Positions 43,082 to 51,353 of a DNA stretch of 64,000 nt are shown in pieces. The position numbers and the translations under genes were made by a program. Positions within the stretch are counted from its first letter, which is position 1; every line of letters starts with the position of its first letter. Source of the stretch: Saprospiraceae bacterium (GTDB taxonomy: Bacteria; Bacteroidota; Bacteroidia; Chitinophagales; Saprospiraceae). The notes under the pieces were generated by a model. The model was given only the letters and a program-made list of their open reading frames with translations, did not search any database and was not told the origin of the DNA. The stretch spans positions 248,001 to 312,000 of the forward strand of contig JAGQWX010000001.1 of assembly GCA_020436935.1 (NCBI GenBank), written 5' to 3'.

Positions 43082-43108
43082 ATTGGCCTTTTTAATTGAA
43101 TGGCCAAA
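43082..43108 (-). terminator. weak hairpin between CDP-alcohol phosphotransferase and hemJ
   Basis: TTGGCC (43083-43088) and GGCCAA (43102-43107) form a 6-bp stem with a 13-base loop, 48 bases after the stop of the phosphotransferase gene on the minus strand. No clean T-run follows, so termination would be partial at best. Confidence 0.3.
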
Positions 43109-43154
43109 ATAATTCAAAACATGGAAGAGCCGTTACTGGGCAGATGTTTTAACC

Positions 43155-43820
43155 TTAGTGTTGGGCTGATTTCCACTGGTATACAAACGATCTGCCAAAG
43201 GAAAAACAAATCAATAACCCTGCGAAAACTTGTGGTAAAATCCTGAATGCATAGGGCAACATAAACGATGCGACCAGGACACCGAAATAAATGCCCGCAA
43301 AATTAGAGGCAAACTTCCTTTTGGGTTCGGCAACTTCATTGATGCGGAGTAGAAAAATAATGACTCCATACAGATATCTCAGACCGGCAGGAATTAGCAG
43401 AAACCAAAAAAGTTTGTCTTCAAAATACAAAACATAGGACATGGCAAACACAATGTATGCGTCGGATTCCATATCAAGGTAGGTACCGAACGTCGATGAT
43501 TCTCCAAATTTCCTGGCAAAAAAACCATCCAATAAATCACTCAGGATTAAGATCAAAAACAAATAAAAATGTGTCAACGGCTCTAGGGGTAGTACGGTAA
43601 CCACACCAACTAAGATGGCTCTGGTGATCGTGATGGTATTGGCATAGCCTGGAAACCGGACCAAATCTTTCCTGCAAGAAAAAAGTACGGCCATCAAAGA
43701 ACCTGTGAAAGCACATGCTGCGAGGACAAAATTGTGCGCTTCAAAACTATAGATAAAAGCAGGCAACATCATGAATGAATGAGCCACGTTCCACTGAATG
43801 ATCTTTTTTTCCGTGCTCAT
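43155..43820 (-). CDS. CDP-alcohol phosphatidyltransferase-family membrane protein
   Basis: A 221-residue membrane protein with about six hydrophobic segments. The family signature D-G-x2-A-R-x8-G-x3-D-x3-D is complete near residue 98 (LSDLLDGFFARKFGESST then FGTYLDMESDAY). Such enzymes transfer a phosphoalcohol from a CDP-alcohol or CDP-diacylglycerol to an acceptor, as in phosphatidylglycerol-phosphate or phosphatidylserine synthesis. The exact lipid is not determined. It lies 12 bases downstream of thrB, an odd functional pairing that may reflect only shared transcription. Confidence 0.88.
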   Translation of the reverse strand: MSTEKKIIQWNVAHSFMMLPAFIYSFEAHNFVLAACAFTGSLMAVLFSCRKDLVRFPGYANTITITRAILVGVVTVLPLEPLTHFYLFLILILSDLLDGFFARKFGESSTFGTYLDMESDAYIVFAMSYVLYFEDKLFWFLLIPAGLRYLYGVIIFLLRINEVAEPKRKFASNFAGIYFGVLVASFMLPYAFRILPQVFAGLLICFSFGRSFVYQWKSAQH

Positions 43821-43832
43821 TTTCCAGTCATT

Positions 43833-44765
43833 TTAGAATCGATATGCGCCTTCGAGATTGATGGGAGATAGAAAAATGTCTGTTTCTATCTTCGAAGCTT
43901 TCATGATAGCGGCAGCCCTGTTGCCTATTTCTTCGGCCATCATGCTATCGGTGCAAAGTGCAAACATAGAAGGTCCCGCACCGCTGATCGAAAATCCCAG
44001 ACAACCTTGTGACAACGCCATTTCTTTGACATCATAAAAGTTGGGAATGAGGTGGGCGCGCTGAGGTTCTACGATGACATCTCTGAGGCTTCTGCCCATG
44101 AGTTCAAAATCAGACGTGTACATGCCTGCTACAAAAGCCGCCAGGTTTCCGGTCTGTGTGATGGCACTCTTGAATGAAATCTCCGGCTTCAGAATACCCC
44201 GGGATTCTCTGGTCAAAATTTCAATATGTGGATAAATGACAACAGCAAACAAGCCCCTGGGTATCGGCAACTTTTTCACATCGAGGGTCTCGTTGTCGCG
44301 GATCAACACCATTCCACCCAGGAGGGCAGGGCCAACATTATCGGCATGAAACGCTCCATCGGCAATTTCTTCACCTTCTACCGCATACCTGAGTATATCA
44401 AGTTTTGATAGTCCTGTTTTGAGGAATTCGTTGACGCCAAATACACCCCCAACAGCACTTGCCGCAGAGGAACCCAAGCCACTGCCAAATGGCATTTTTT
44501 TGTGGATTTCCATCTCCAGAGGTACATCCAGAGCACCAAGATGGGCCAGCAGTCTGTGCGCCGCATAACCTGCTGTATTCTTCATCACATCGTATGGAAG
44601 CTTGCCTTGTGCCCCTCTGATTTCTGTGATCTTAAGACCCGGTTCCTTGCCTTCCCGGATGATGATTTCGTCTCCCGGTTTTTCCAATGCAAAACCCAAA
44701 ATATCAAACCCCACTGCTACATTCGCCACACTTGCCGGTGCAAAGACCTTAATTGCTTTAGCCAT
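43833..44765 (-). CDS. thrB: homoserine kinase
   Basis: A 310-residue GHMP kinase that phosphorylates L-homoserine in threonine synthesis. The N-terminus reads IKVFAPASVANVAVGFDILGFALEKPGDE, the ATP loop is MPFGSGLGSSAASAVGG near residue 90, and the C-terminal motif GFSISGAGPSMFALC lies near residue 257. Length is standard. The other threonine genes (thrA, thrC), which usually adjoin thrB in Bacteroidota, are not in this window; here it leads an operon with a lipid-synthesis gene. Confidence 0.94.
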   Translation of the reverse strand: MAKAIKVFAPASVANVAVGFDILGFALEKPGDEIIIREGKEPGLKITEIRGAQGKLPYDVMKNTAGYAAHRLLAHLGALDVPLEMEIHKKMPFGSGLGSSAASAVGGVFGVNEFLKTGLSKLDILRYAVEGEEIADGAFHADNVGPALLGGMVLIRDNETLDVKKLPIPRGLFAVVIYPHIEILTRESRGILKPEISFKSAITQTGNLAAFVAGMYTSDFELMGRSLRDVIVEPQRAHLIPNFYDVKEMALSQGCLGFSISGAGPSMFALCTDSMMAEEIGNRAAAIMKASKIETDIFLSPINLEGAYRF

Positions 44766-44815
44766 ACATATTTTGTTTCAAAGGAAGATTTCCCTGATTT
44801 TAGTGAAATACCGGC

Positions 44816-44863
44816 CAAAAGTAAGAAAAGGATCTCCGATTTTAAAGATGGTGTTTACTTTTG
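44816..44863. promoter_or_regulatory. divergent -7 elements of thrB and the twin ABC ATPase gene
   Basis: On the minus strand TACTTTTG (44823 down to 44816) lies 51 bases before the thrB ATG; on the plus strand TACTTTTG (44856-44863) lies just before the ATPase ATG at 44870, implying a very short leader. Both match TAnnTTTG exactly; neither has a good -33 TTTG. Confidence 0.35.
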
Positions 44864-44869
44864 ATACAT

Positions 44870-46327
44870 ATGGACAATAGACTGTTAAAATTAGAAGAGG
44901 TCAGCCTGAGTTTTGGGCCCATTATTCTTCTTCCCTCTGTTTCTTTTTCCCTTGATAAGGGTCAGCACATGGTCATTGAAGGACCAAGCGGCTCCGGAAA
45001 AACCCTCCTGGCCAAGATCATAGCAGGCATTTATCCACCAACTGCCGGCGATATAATATGCACTTTCCAAAAATCTGAAGTAGCTTATGTGGCCCCGCAG
45101 CCATGGGTTGACACACAACCGGACAGGACTTACTTCGAGAGCCGGTATGAGGTCTTTTATGGTGGAAATGAAGTAGTCGATATTGCCCACAGTGCCCATG
45201 AAAACACCTTGGTAGATGACCAAAAATTCCGGGATTTTCTTCAAAAAATGGGCATGTCCTATCTTTTGGAGAAACAGGCCCGTCAGCTTTCCAATGGTGA
45301 AAGTAAAACCTTACAACTTGCTTCAGTATTCAGTCAAAAATCCATAAAATGTTACCTGCTGGACAAACCTTTTTTGGGTTTGGATGAAGCCAAAAGACGG
45401 AATTTGACCGATTATATTCATGCCCTTTCAGTAGAAAAAACCTTCATCAGCATTGGTGATAATTTATTCCGGGACCATGTAGACCATAAAATAATCCGTC
45501 TTCCAAAGGAAAAGCAGGACTTGCATCATTTTGATAAAAATCTACTCCATCGTGAAATCGTTCGTAGGTATGCGAGCATATCCCACGATTATGATGTCAT
45601 TGTCGGCATGGAAAATGTCGACGTTTATTATGATGAATTGTGTATCCTCAATGGCATCAACTGGAAAGTTCTCCAGGGAGAGAAATGGCTGGTAAAAGGA
45701 ACAAACGGAAGCGGAAAGTCTATGTTGATGAGTTTGATCACCGCAGACAATCCCAAGGCTTACAATCAAAACATTGTACTTTTTGACCATGCAAGGGGAA
45801 GCGGAGAAAGCATTTGGGACATCAAGGCCAAAATTGGTTATGTCTCACCTGAAGCACACATGTATTTTTTGAAAAAAGAAAATGTGCATCTCAAAAAAAT
45901 ACTCCAGTTCAGCGATACCCTCAACGATCGTTTTTCCTCCAAAATCAGCTGTGGTGAAGTGGTGGAGTCAGGATTGTATGAAAGAATGGACTATTCAGGA
46001 GGATACATTTCCAAAAATACAAGAGACTTTATGGCTTGCTTTGGTATGGATCACCTGATGAATGAGCGGTATGCCTATCTGTCCATGGGCATCCAGCGGA
46101 TACTTTTGCTGATGAGGGCGATGATTAAAAATCCGGCTCTGTTGATTTTTGATGAACCTTGCCAGGGACTGGATGACGAGCAAAAAAATCTGTTTCTAGA
46201 GGCTGTGAGTCTGATTTGCGCCCAGGAAAACAGCACCGTCATTTATATTTCCCACCATCTGGATGAAATTCCGGACAACATCAACAAACAGCTGTTGCTG
46301 GAAAATAAAAGGGCCTACATCGTGTAA
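44870..46327 (+). CDS. twin ABC ATPase, ModF-like, with one degenerate site
   Basis: A 485-residue soluble protein with two ABC nucleotide-binding domains and no membrane part. Domain 1: Walker A GPSGSGKT (38-45), signature LSNGE (140-144), Walker B YLLDKP, in which Lys166 replaces the catalytic Glu. Domain 2: Walker A GTNGSGKS near residue 276, Walker B LLIFDEP intact, signature LSMG. So one composite site is degenerate (DK with LSMG) and the other looks active. ModF-like proteins resemble molybdate-transport ATPases, but no permease is adjacent, and an EF3/Uup-type soluble role is possible. The ATG at 44870 is preferred over the TTG at 44861. Confidence 0.85.
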   Translation: MDNRLLKLEEVSLSFGPIILLPSVSFSLDKGQHMVIEGPSGSGKTLLAKIIAGIYPPTAGDIICTFQKSEVAYVAPQPWVDTQPDRTYFESRYEVFYGGNEVVDIAHSAHENTLVDDQKFRDFLQKMGMSYLLEKQARQLSNGESKTLQLASVFSQKSIKCYLLDKPFLGLDEAKRRNLTDYIHALSVEKTFISIGDNLFRDHVDHKIIRLPKEKQDLHHFDKNLLHREIVRRYASISHDYDVIVGMENVDVYYDELCILNGINWKVLQGEKWLVKGTNGSGKSMLMSLITADNPKAYNQNIVLFDHARGSGESIWDIKAKIGYVSPEAHMYFLKKENVHLKKILQFSDTLNDRFSSKISCGEVVESGLYERMDYSGGYISKNTRDFMACFGMDHLMNERYAYLSMGIQRILLLMRAMIKNPALLIFDEPCQGLDDEQKNLFLEAVSLICAQENSTVIYISHHLDEIPDNINKQLLLENKRAYIV

Positions 46328-46367
46328 GCCCCTTTAAAATTATCTTGTTATAAGTATTTTCTCCGCT

Positions 46368-47900
46368 TTACAGGATGTTGGAAAAATCAACTTTTTCGCC
46401 TACAAAACCCGAAACTTCATCAATGCCGATACGGACCTGCTCGAGGGTATCTCTGTCTCTGATGGTCACTGTATTGTTCTCTAAAGTGTCGAAGTCTATG
46501 GTTACACAATAAGGTGTACCGATAGCATCCTGCCTTCTGTATCTCCTGCCAATCGCATCCTTTTCGTCATACTGACACAAAAACTTAGTTTTCAGCTTGT
46601 CATAAACATCTGAAGCTGCCTTTGTGAGTTCTTCTTTGTTTTTGAGCAACGGCAATACTGCTACTTTTACGGGTGCCAGAGAAGGATGAAGTTTCAACAC
46701 ATCTCTAGTGCTTTCCTTACCATCAGCATCGGGTACGACTTCTTGTCTGAGGCTCTCACTCATCATGGCCAAAAACATCCTGTCACATCCGATGGAAGTC
46801 TCTACAACATAAGGCACGTAGTTCTCATTGAGCTCAGGGTCAAAGTATTGCAGCTTTTTGCCTGATAGGGCCTGATGCTGACTGAGGTCAAAATCAGTTC
46901 TGGAGTGAATACCTTCCAGTTCTCTGAATCCAAAAGGAAAATCATATTGGATATCCACAGCTGCATTGGCATAATGTGCCAGGTTGTCGTGATCGTGGAA
47001 TCTGAGTTTTGAAGCCGGTGTTCCCAAAGCAAGGTGCCACTTGAGTCGCGTTTCTTTCCAATATTCGTACCATTTCATTTCCTCTCCTGGACGCACAAAA
47101 AATTGCATTTCCATTTGTTCGAATTCGCGCATTCTGAAGATGAACTGTCTTGCAACGATTTCATTTCTGAAGGCTTTGCCTATCTGTGCGATTCCAAATG
47201 GTATCTTCTGTCTGGTAGATTTCTGGACATTGAGGAAGTTGACAAATATACCCTGTGCTGTTTCAGGTCTGAGGTAGAGCTTGGTCTCTTCGCCTGCAAT
47301 ATTGCCCAGCTGGGTATTGAACATCAGGTTGAATTGTCTTACTTCTGTCCAGTTTTTTGATCCACTTTCCGGATCTGTGATATCAAGGTCTCTGATCAAA
47401 TTGCCGAGTCCTTCCATATCACCCAATCTCATGGCTTCAGCCAGATCCTTGAGTACTTTATCTATTTCTGCCTGTCTTTCGATGCACCTGGGATTGGTTG
47501 CTCTGAACATCTGTTCGTCAAATGAGTCCCCAAATCTTTCTCTGGCCTTGTCTACATCCTTTTGGATTTTGGCTTCGATTTTCTCTGCATATCCTTCGAT
47601 CAGCTGATCGGCACGATACCTCTTTTTGGAATCCTTGTTGTCAACCAAAGGATCATTGAATGCATCCACGTGTCCGGAAGCCTTCCAGGTCTTAGGGTGC
47701 ATAAAAATTGCAGCATCAATGCCCACAATGTTTTCATGCATTTGTACCATGCTCTTCCACCAATATTGTTTGATGTTGTTTTTGAGTTCTGATCCATAGG
47801 GACCATAATCATACACAGCACTCAGACCGTCGTAAATTTCAGATGAGGGATAAATGAAGCCGTACTCCTTACTATGAGAGATTAAGTTTTTAAAATCCAT
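46368..47900 (-). CDS. glyS: glycyl-tRNA synthetase (single-chain type)
   Basis: A 510-residue class II synthetase of the dimeric (eukaryote/archaeal/Bacteroidota) type that charges tRNA-Gly. Motif 1 region is SSEIYDGLSAVYDYGPYG, motif 2 contains FRNEIVARQFIFRMREFEQMEMQFF, with ETAQGIFVNF before it, and motif 3 is ETSIGCDRMFLA near residue 373. The anticodon-binding domain forms the last 110 residues. It is the last gene of an operon proS - DUF3127 gene - glyS. Confidence 0.97.
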   Translation of the reverse strand: MDFKNLISHSKEYGFIYPSSEIYDGLSAVYDYGPYGSELKNNIKQYWWKSMVQMHENIVGIDAAIFMHPKTWKASGHVDAFNDPLVDNKDSKKRYRADQLIEGYAEKIEAKIQKDVDKARERFGDSFDEQMFRATNPRCIERQAEIDKVLKDLAEAMRLGDMEGLGNLIRDLDITDPESGSKNWTEVRQFNLMFNTQLGNIAGEETKLYLRPETAQGIFVNFLNVQKSTRQKIPFGIAQIGKAFRNEIVARQFIFRMREFEQMEMQFFVRPGEEMKWYEYWKETRLKWHLALGTPASKLRFHDHDNLAHYANAAVDIQYDFPFGFRELEGIHSRTDFDLSQHQALSGKKLQYFDPELNENYVPYVVETSIGCDRMFLAMMSESLRQEVVPDADGKESTRDVLKLHPSLAPVKVAVLPLLKNKEELTKAASDVYDKLKTKFLCQYDEKDAIGRRYRRQDAIGTPYCVTIDFDTLENNTVTIRDRDTLEQVRIGIDEVSGFVGEKVDFSNIL

Positions 47901-47949
47901 GATTGATTAAATTCTGCCTGATGGGTAAATGTTTTGCCTTTTAAGTGCA

Positions 47950-48324
47950 TTAAAAAGGAAGGTCGTCAAAATCTTCCGGTCCACTGTTGTTGAATGGACT
48001 TTCTATCGGCTCGAAACTGTCAAAGCCTCCCGCTTCTTTAGCTGGTGGTGGTGCCTGTGCTTCCATGGCCTCCATTCTCCAGGCATTGAGGTTGGTAAAA
48101 TATTTGCCCTGCCATTCCCTTCCGCGAAGGTCGAAGTGCACTTTTACTTTCTGGCCTTCTGCAAAGCCATCAAGAATACCACACTTATCTTGTGTCAATT
48201 GGAATTTTACATATTGGGGATAGGTCTCTTCCGTAGTGACGACAAATTCTCTGGTCTGGAAAGTTGCAGATTTGCTTTCGATGTCATACTTCTTTAAAAG
48301 AGTGCCTTGTAATTCAAAGCTCAT
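47950..48324 (-). CDS. DUF3127 OB-fold-like protein
   Basis: A 124-residue protein. The ATG at 48324 is chosen because the conserved part begins there (MSFELQGTLLKKYDIESKSATFQTREFVV); the longer frame would overlap the proS end. The DUF3127 core (YPQYVKFQLTQDKCGILDGFAEGQKVKVHFDLRGREW) resembles single-stranded-DNA-binding OB folds; the last 40 residues are acidic and disordered and end FDDLPF, like the protein-interaction tail of SSB. It sits between proS and glyS with gaps of 32 and 49 bases. A nucleic-acid-binding role is likely; the target is unknown. Confidence 0.85.
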   Translation of the reverse strand: MSFELQGTLLKKYDIESKSATFQTREFVVTTEETYPQYVKFQLTQDKCGILDGFAEGQKVKVHFDLRGREWQGKYFTNLNAWRMEAMEAQAPPPAKEAGGFDSFEPIESPFNNSGPEDFDDLPF

Positions 48325-48356
48325 TATGATAAATTTTAAGTTCTTTTGATCAAATT

Positions 48357-49823
48357 TTAATATGCACGTGCAAAGATCACTTTTTTGTTTGATTTTTTGC
48401 CGCTGTATATACAAGTACCTTCTTCTTCCACAGCATCCAAAGGAATGCAGCGAATCGTGGCTTTTGTTTCTTCCTTGATTTTTTGTTCCGTTTCAGGGCT
48501 GCCGTCCCAATGTGCCAGTACAAATCCTCCCTTGTTGTCCAGCACATCTACAAAGTCTTTCATATTATCAACAGCAGTGGTATGCTCTGATCTGAAATCT
48601 TTGGCTCTTTGCAAGAGGTTGTTCTGTATATCATCCAACAAGTCGGCAACTGCAGCACCAATATTATCCAGCTTATAAAACTCCTTTGTTTTGGTGTCCC
48701 GTCGTGCCACTTCACACTGGTTGTTTTCCAGGTCGCGTTTGCCCAGGCCTATTCTCACAGGAACGCCTTTCATTTCATATTCAGCAAATTTGAAGCCCGG
48801 ACGATTTTTGTCGTCTGTATCGATGAGCACAGAAATGCCCTTTGCCTTGAGGTCGTCTGCTATTCTGTCAGCAGCAATCATTATTTCGGGCTCAGGTTTG
48901 GGAATTGGTACAATTACGACTTGTGTCGGAGCCAGTTTTGGAGGGAGGACTAAACCTTCGTCATCGGAGTGGGTCATGATGAGCCCGCCTACAAGTCTGG
49001 TGGAAACCCCCCAGGAGGTTGCCCATACGTATTCTTCCGTATTTTGTTGATTGAGGAAGGTGACATCGAATGCCTTGGCAAAATTTTGACCTAAAAAGTG
49101 CGAAGTCCCCGCCTGTAAGGCTTTACCATCCTGCATCAAGGCTTCAATGGTATACGTTTCCAGTGCTCCGGCAAATCGCTCATTGGCAGATTTTGCTCCT
49201 TTGATGACCGGCATGGCCATAAAGTCTTCAGCAAAACGCGTGTAAACTTCATGGATCAGAGCTGCTTCTTCCATGGCTTCTTCTGCTGTAGCGTGGGCAG
49301 TATGGCCTTCCTGCCAGAGAAACTCAGCAGTACGCAGGAAAGGTCTTGTTCTCATTTCCCATCTGACAACATTGGCCCATTGATTGATGAGCAGGGGAAG
49401 ATCTCTGTAAGATTTGATCCAGTCTTTATACGTATGCCAGATGATGGTCTCTGATGTTGGTCTTACGATCAGTTCTTCTTCAAGTTTTGCATCAGGGTCG
49501 ACCACAACACCATTTCCGTTGGGGTCATTCATCAGTCTGTGGTGGGTCACGACCGCGCATTCTTTGGCAAAGCCTTCGACGTGTTCTGCTTCTTTAGATA
49601 AAAAACTTTTTGGTATGAATAGCGGAAAATAGGCATTGACATGGCCGGTTTCCTTAAACATCTTATCGAGCTGATCTCTCATTTTTTCCCAGATGGCATA
49701 GCCGTATGGTTTGATGACCATACAACCTCTCACTGCTGAGTTATCAGCAAGGCCTGCTTTTTTGACAATGTCCAGGTACCATTGTGAGTAATTCTCCGAT
49801 CTTGGTGTAATTTCTTTTGCCAT
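48357..49823 (-). CDS. proS: prolyl-tRNA synthetase (short, archaeal/eukaryotic type)
   Basis: A 488-residue class II synthetase without the bacterial INS editing domain. Class II signatures are present: motif 2 [27 protein letters not shown] near residue 150 and motif 3 near residue 275 ([21 protein letters not shown]). The anticodon-binding domain ([13 protein letters not shown]) and the C-terminal zinc-like domain (C-x in IRCIPLD and GTCIYSGK) follow, with the typical terminal Tyr (IFARAY). It leads the operon with DUF3127 and glyS. Confidence 0.97.
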   Translation of the reverse strand: MAKEITPRSENYSQWYLDIVKKAGLADNSAVRGCMVIKPYGYAIWEKMRDQLDKMFKETGHVNAYFPLFIPKSFLSKEAEHVEGFAKECAVVTHHRLMNDPNGNGVVVDPDAKLEEELIVRPTSETIIWHTYKDWIKSYRDLPLLINQWANVVRWEMRTRPFLRTAEFLWQEGHTAHATAEEAMEEAALIHEVYTRFAEDFMAMPVIKGAKSANERFAGALETYTIEALMQDGKALQAGTSHFLGQNFAKAFDVTFLNQQNTEEYVWATSWGVSTRLVGGLIMTHSDDEGLVLPPKLAPTQVVIVPIPKPEPEIMIAADRIADDLKAKGISVLIDTDDKNRPGFKFAEYEMKGVPVRIGLGKRDLENNQCEVARRDTKTKEFYKLDNIGAAVADLLDDIQNNLLQRAKDFRSEHTTAVDNMKDFVDVLDNKGGFVLAHWDGSPETEQKIKEETKATIRCIPLDAVEEEGTCIYSGKKSNKKVIFARAY

Positions 49824-50120
49824 AGTTTTTACTGTGCGTGTAGATTTTGCACAAAGATTATTTTCGTTAAAAAATGTGTAATAAAATATACTATTGAAAC
49901 TTTTGCGGTAAAAATATCGTCTGTATTAATGAGGACTAGTAGCAAAAAGGGCCTGAAAATCGGGAACTTATGTGCTTCAACCTCAATGTTTAGTGTTTAA
50001 GTATGCTATAATTTTACTTTAAGCTATCGTTAACGCAAAAATTTACGCAAAAGTAATAAATTGCATCTCGAAAGCTGATAGAGAGTCAGAATTATTGCGA
50101 TTTAAAATCGATTAAAGAAA

Positions 50121-51242
50121 ATGAAAATTTACAAATTCAACTTGTTGCTGGCTGTGTGGGCTCTAAGTGCCACCATTATGTATGGTCAGTTTGATGACCT
50201 CTACGATGAACCTGTGGCCAAAGTCACGACTACATCCAGCTCCTCTACATCTACCGCTCAAAGCAACTACAATGATCGTAGTTCTGGTTATGACGATCAG
50301 GGATATGATTATGATAGCTATGGCTATGGCAATGATTATTATGACGACAATGACTATTCCTATTCAAGGAGGATCAGATTGTTTGCTTATCCAACTTATG
50401 GATATGTAAACCCGTTCAGATACAATTATGCTTATGGCTTTGACCCATTCTATGATCCATATTATAGCCCTTATTATGGTTATGGCGGAAACAATGTTAT
50501 CGTAAATGTTGGTTTCGGAAATAACTGGGGCTGGAACAGCTGGAACAGATTCAACTATTGGGATAGTTATTATGGCTTCGGAAACAACTGGGGTTGGGGC
50601 AACAACTGGGGTTGGAACAATTGCAATTACTTTTATGGCAATAGATTCAACAATTCCTGGAATAACCCCTACTGGTCATGGAACAGAGGTTGGAACAATT
50701 ACTACTTAGGAAACAATCAGGTGGTATTGGGCAACAGCAATCCTAATGGCACCTATTATGGATCAAGAAGATATGGATCTGCAAATACCAATAATTCAAC
50801 AGGTATAAGGACTGCTGATAACAGCAGAAATTTCAGAGGAAGTACGGACGATACCAATAATAGGTCTGCTACAAGTGATACTGACAGCCCAAGAAGAACA
50901 AGCATATACAGACAGTATGATGATTCACCACGATCTTCAGGTAGTGCCAGGTCATCAGACAATTCAAGGAATACTTCTCCAAACGGTAGAGGTTACGAAC
51001 CATCATCTGGCTCATCCAACAGAAGCGCAGGCAGAAGCAGCGACAGCAGCACTCCAAGGTCAAGTGGAAGAAACTATGATTCTCCTTCAAGAAGCTCTGG
51101 TAGCTCAAACAGCGGATATACTCCGTCAAGGAGTTCAGGCAGCAGCAGCGGAGGCTCATATTCTCCATCAAGAAGCTCCGGATCTTCATCTTCAGGAAGT
51201 AGCAGCTCAAGCCCAAGAAGTGGCGGACGCGGCAGAGGATAA
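50121..51242 (+). CDS. secreted low-complexity Asn/Trp/Tyr/Ser-rich protein
   Basis: A 373-residue exported protein with a signal peptide (to about residue 23, ending MYGQ). I recognise no domain. Residues about 45-110 are Asp/Tyr-rich, about 130-210 consist of Asn/Trp/Gly/Tyr repeats (NNWGWN, NNWGWGNNWGWNN, YWSWNRGWNN), and the last 130 residues are Ser/Arg/Gly-rich repeats (PSRSSGSS, SGRN). The composition recalls prion-like or silk-like sequences and some surface adhesins. It has its own terminator (51292-51341) and is followed by an OmpP1/FadL-type barrel gene on the same strand, with the start 112 bases after this stop. Confidence 0.75.
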   Translation: MKIYKFNLLLAVWALSATIMYGQFDDLYDEPVAKVTTTSSSSTSTAQSNYNDRSSGYDDQGYDYDSYGYGNDYYDDNDYSYSRRIRLFAYPTYGYVNPFRYNYAYGFDPFYDPYYSPYYGYGGNNVIVNVGFGNNWGWNSWNRFNYWDSYYGFGNNWGWGNNWGWNNCNYFYGNRFNNSWNNPYWSWNRGWNNYYLGNNQVVLGNSNPNGTYYGSRRYGSANTNNSTGIRTADNSRNFRGSTDDTNNRSATSDTDSPRRTSIYRQYDDSPRSSGSARSSDNSRNTSPNGRGYEPSSGSSNRSAGRSSDSSTPRSSGRNYDSPSRSSGSSNSGYTPSRSSGSSSGGSYSPSRSSGSSSSGSSSSSPRSGGRGRG

Positions 51243-51291
51243 CTTTCAAAGCCTCCTGCGCAATCTTTGAATATTTAGTTTAAGAAATCAT

Positions 51292-51341
51292 AGGCTTTCT
51301 TTTTGTTGTCTCGTCACGATTCAACAGGGAAAGCCTTTTTT
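51292..51341 (+). terminator. intrinsic terminator after the low-complexity protein gene
   Basis: AGGCTTTC (51292-51299) pairs with GAAAGCCT (51329-51336), extendable by three more pairs including two G-T, with a long loop, then a T-run to 51341. It ends 13 bases before the chosen ATG of the next gene, which may therefore be transcribed by read-through or from a promoter inside the loop. Confidence 0.65.
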
Positions 51342-51353
51342 AAAGCAATCAAA

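Noticed and set aside
46330-46352. Hairpin-like AAAGGGC / GCCCCTTT at the end of the twin ABC ATPase gene
   Set aside because: The arms differ by a bulge and the sequence overlaps the stop codon; no T-run follows, so I do not call a terminator.
49929-50000. 23-codon open frame (MRTSSKKGLKIG...) in the gap between proS and the low-complexity protein gene
   Set aside because: Too short, no promoter or terminator signature, and no family resemblance.
50869-51249. 126-codon open frame antisense to the low-complexity secreted protein gene
   Set aside because: Repetitive Ser codons on the plus strand leave the complementary frames open by chance; no start context or domain supports it.
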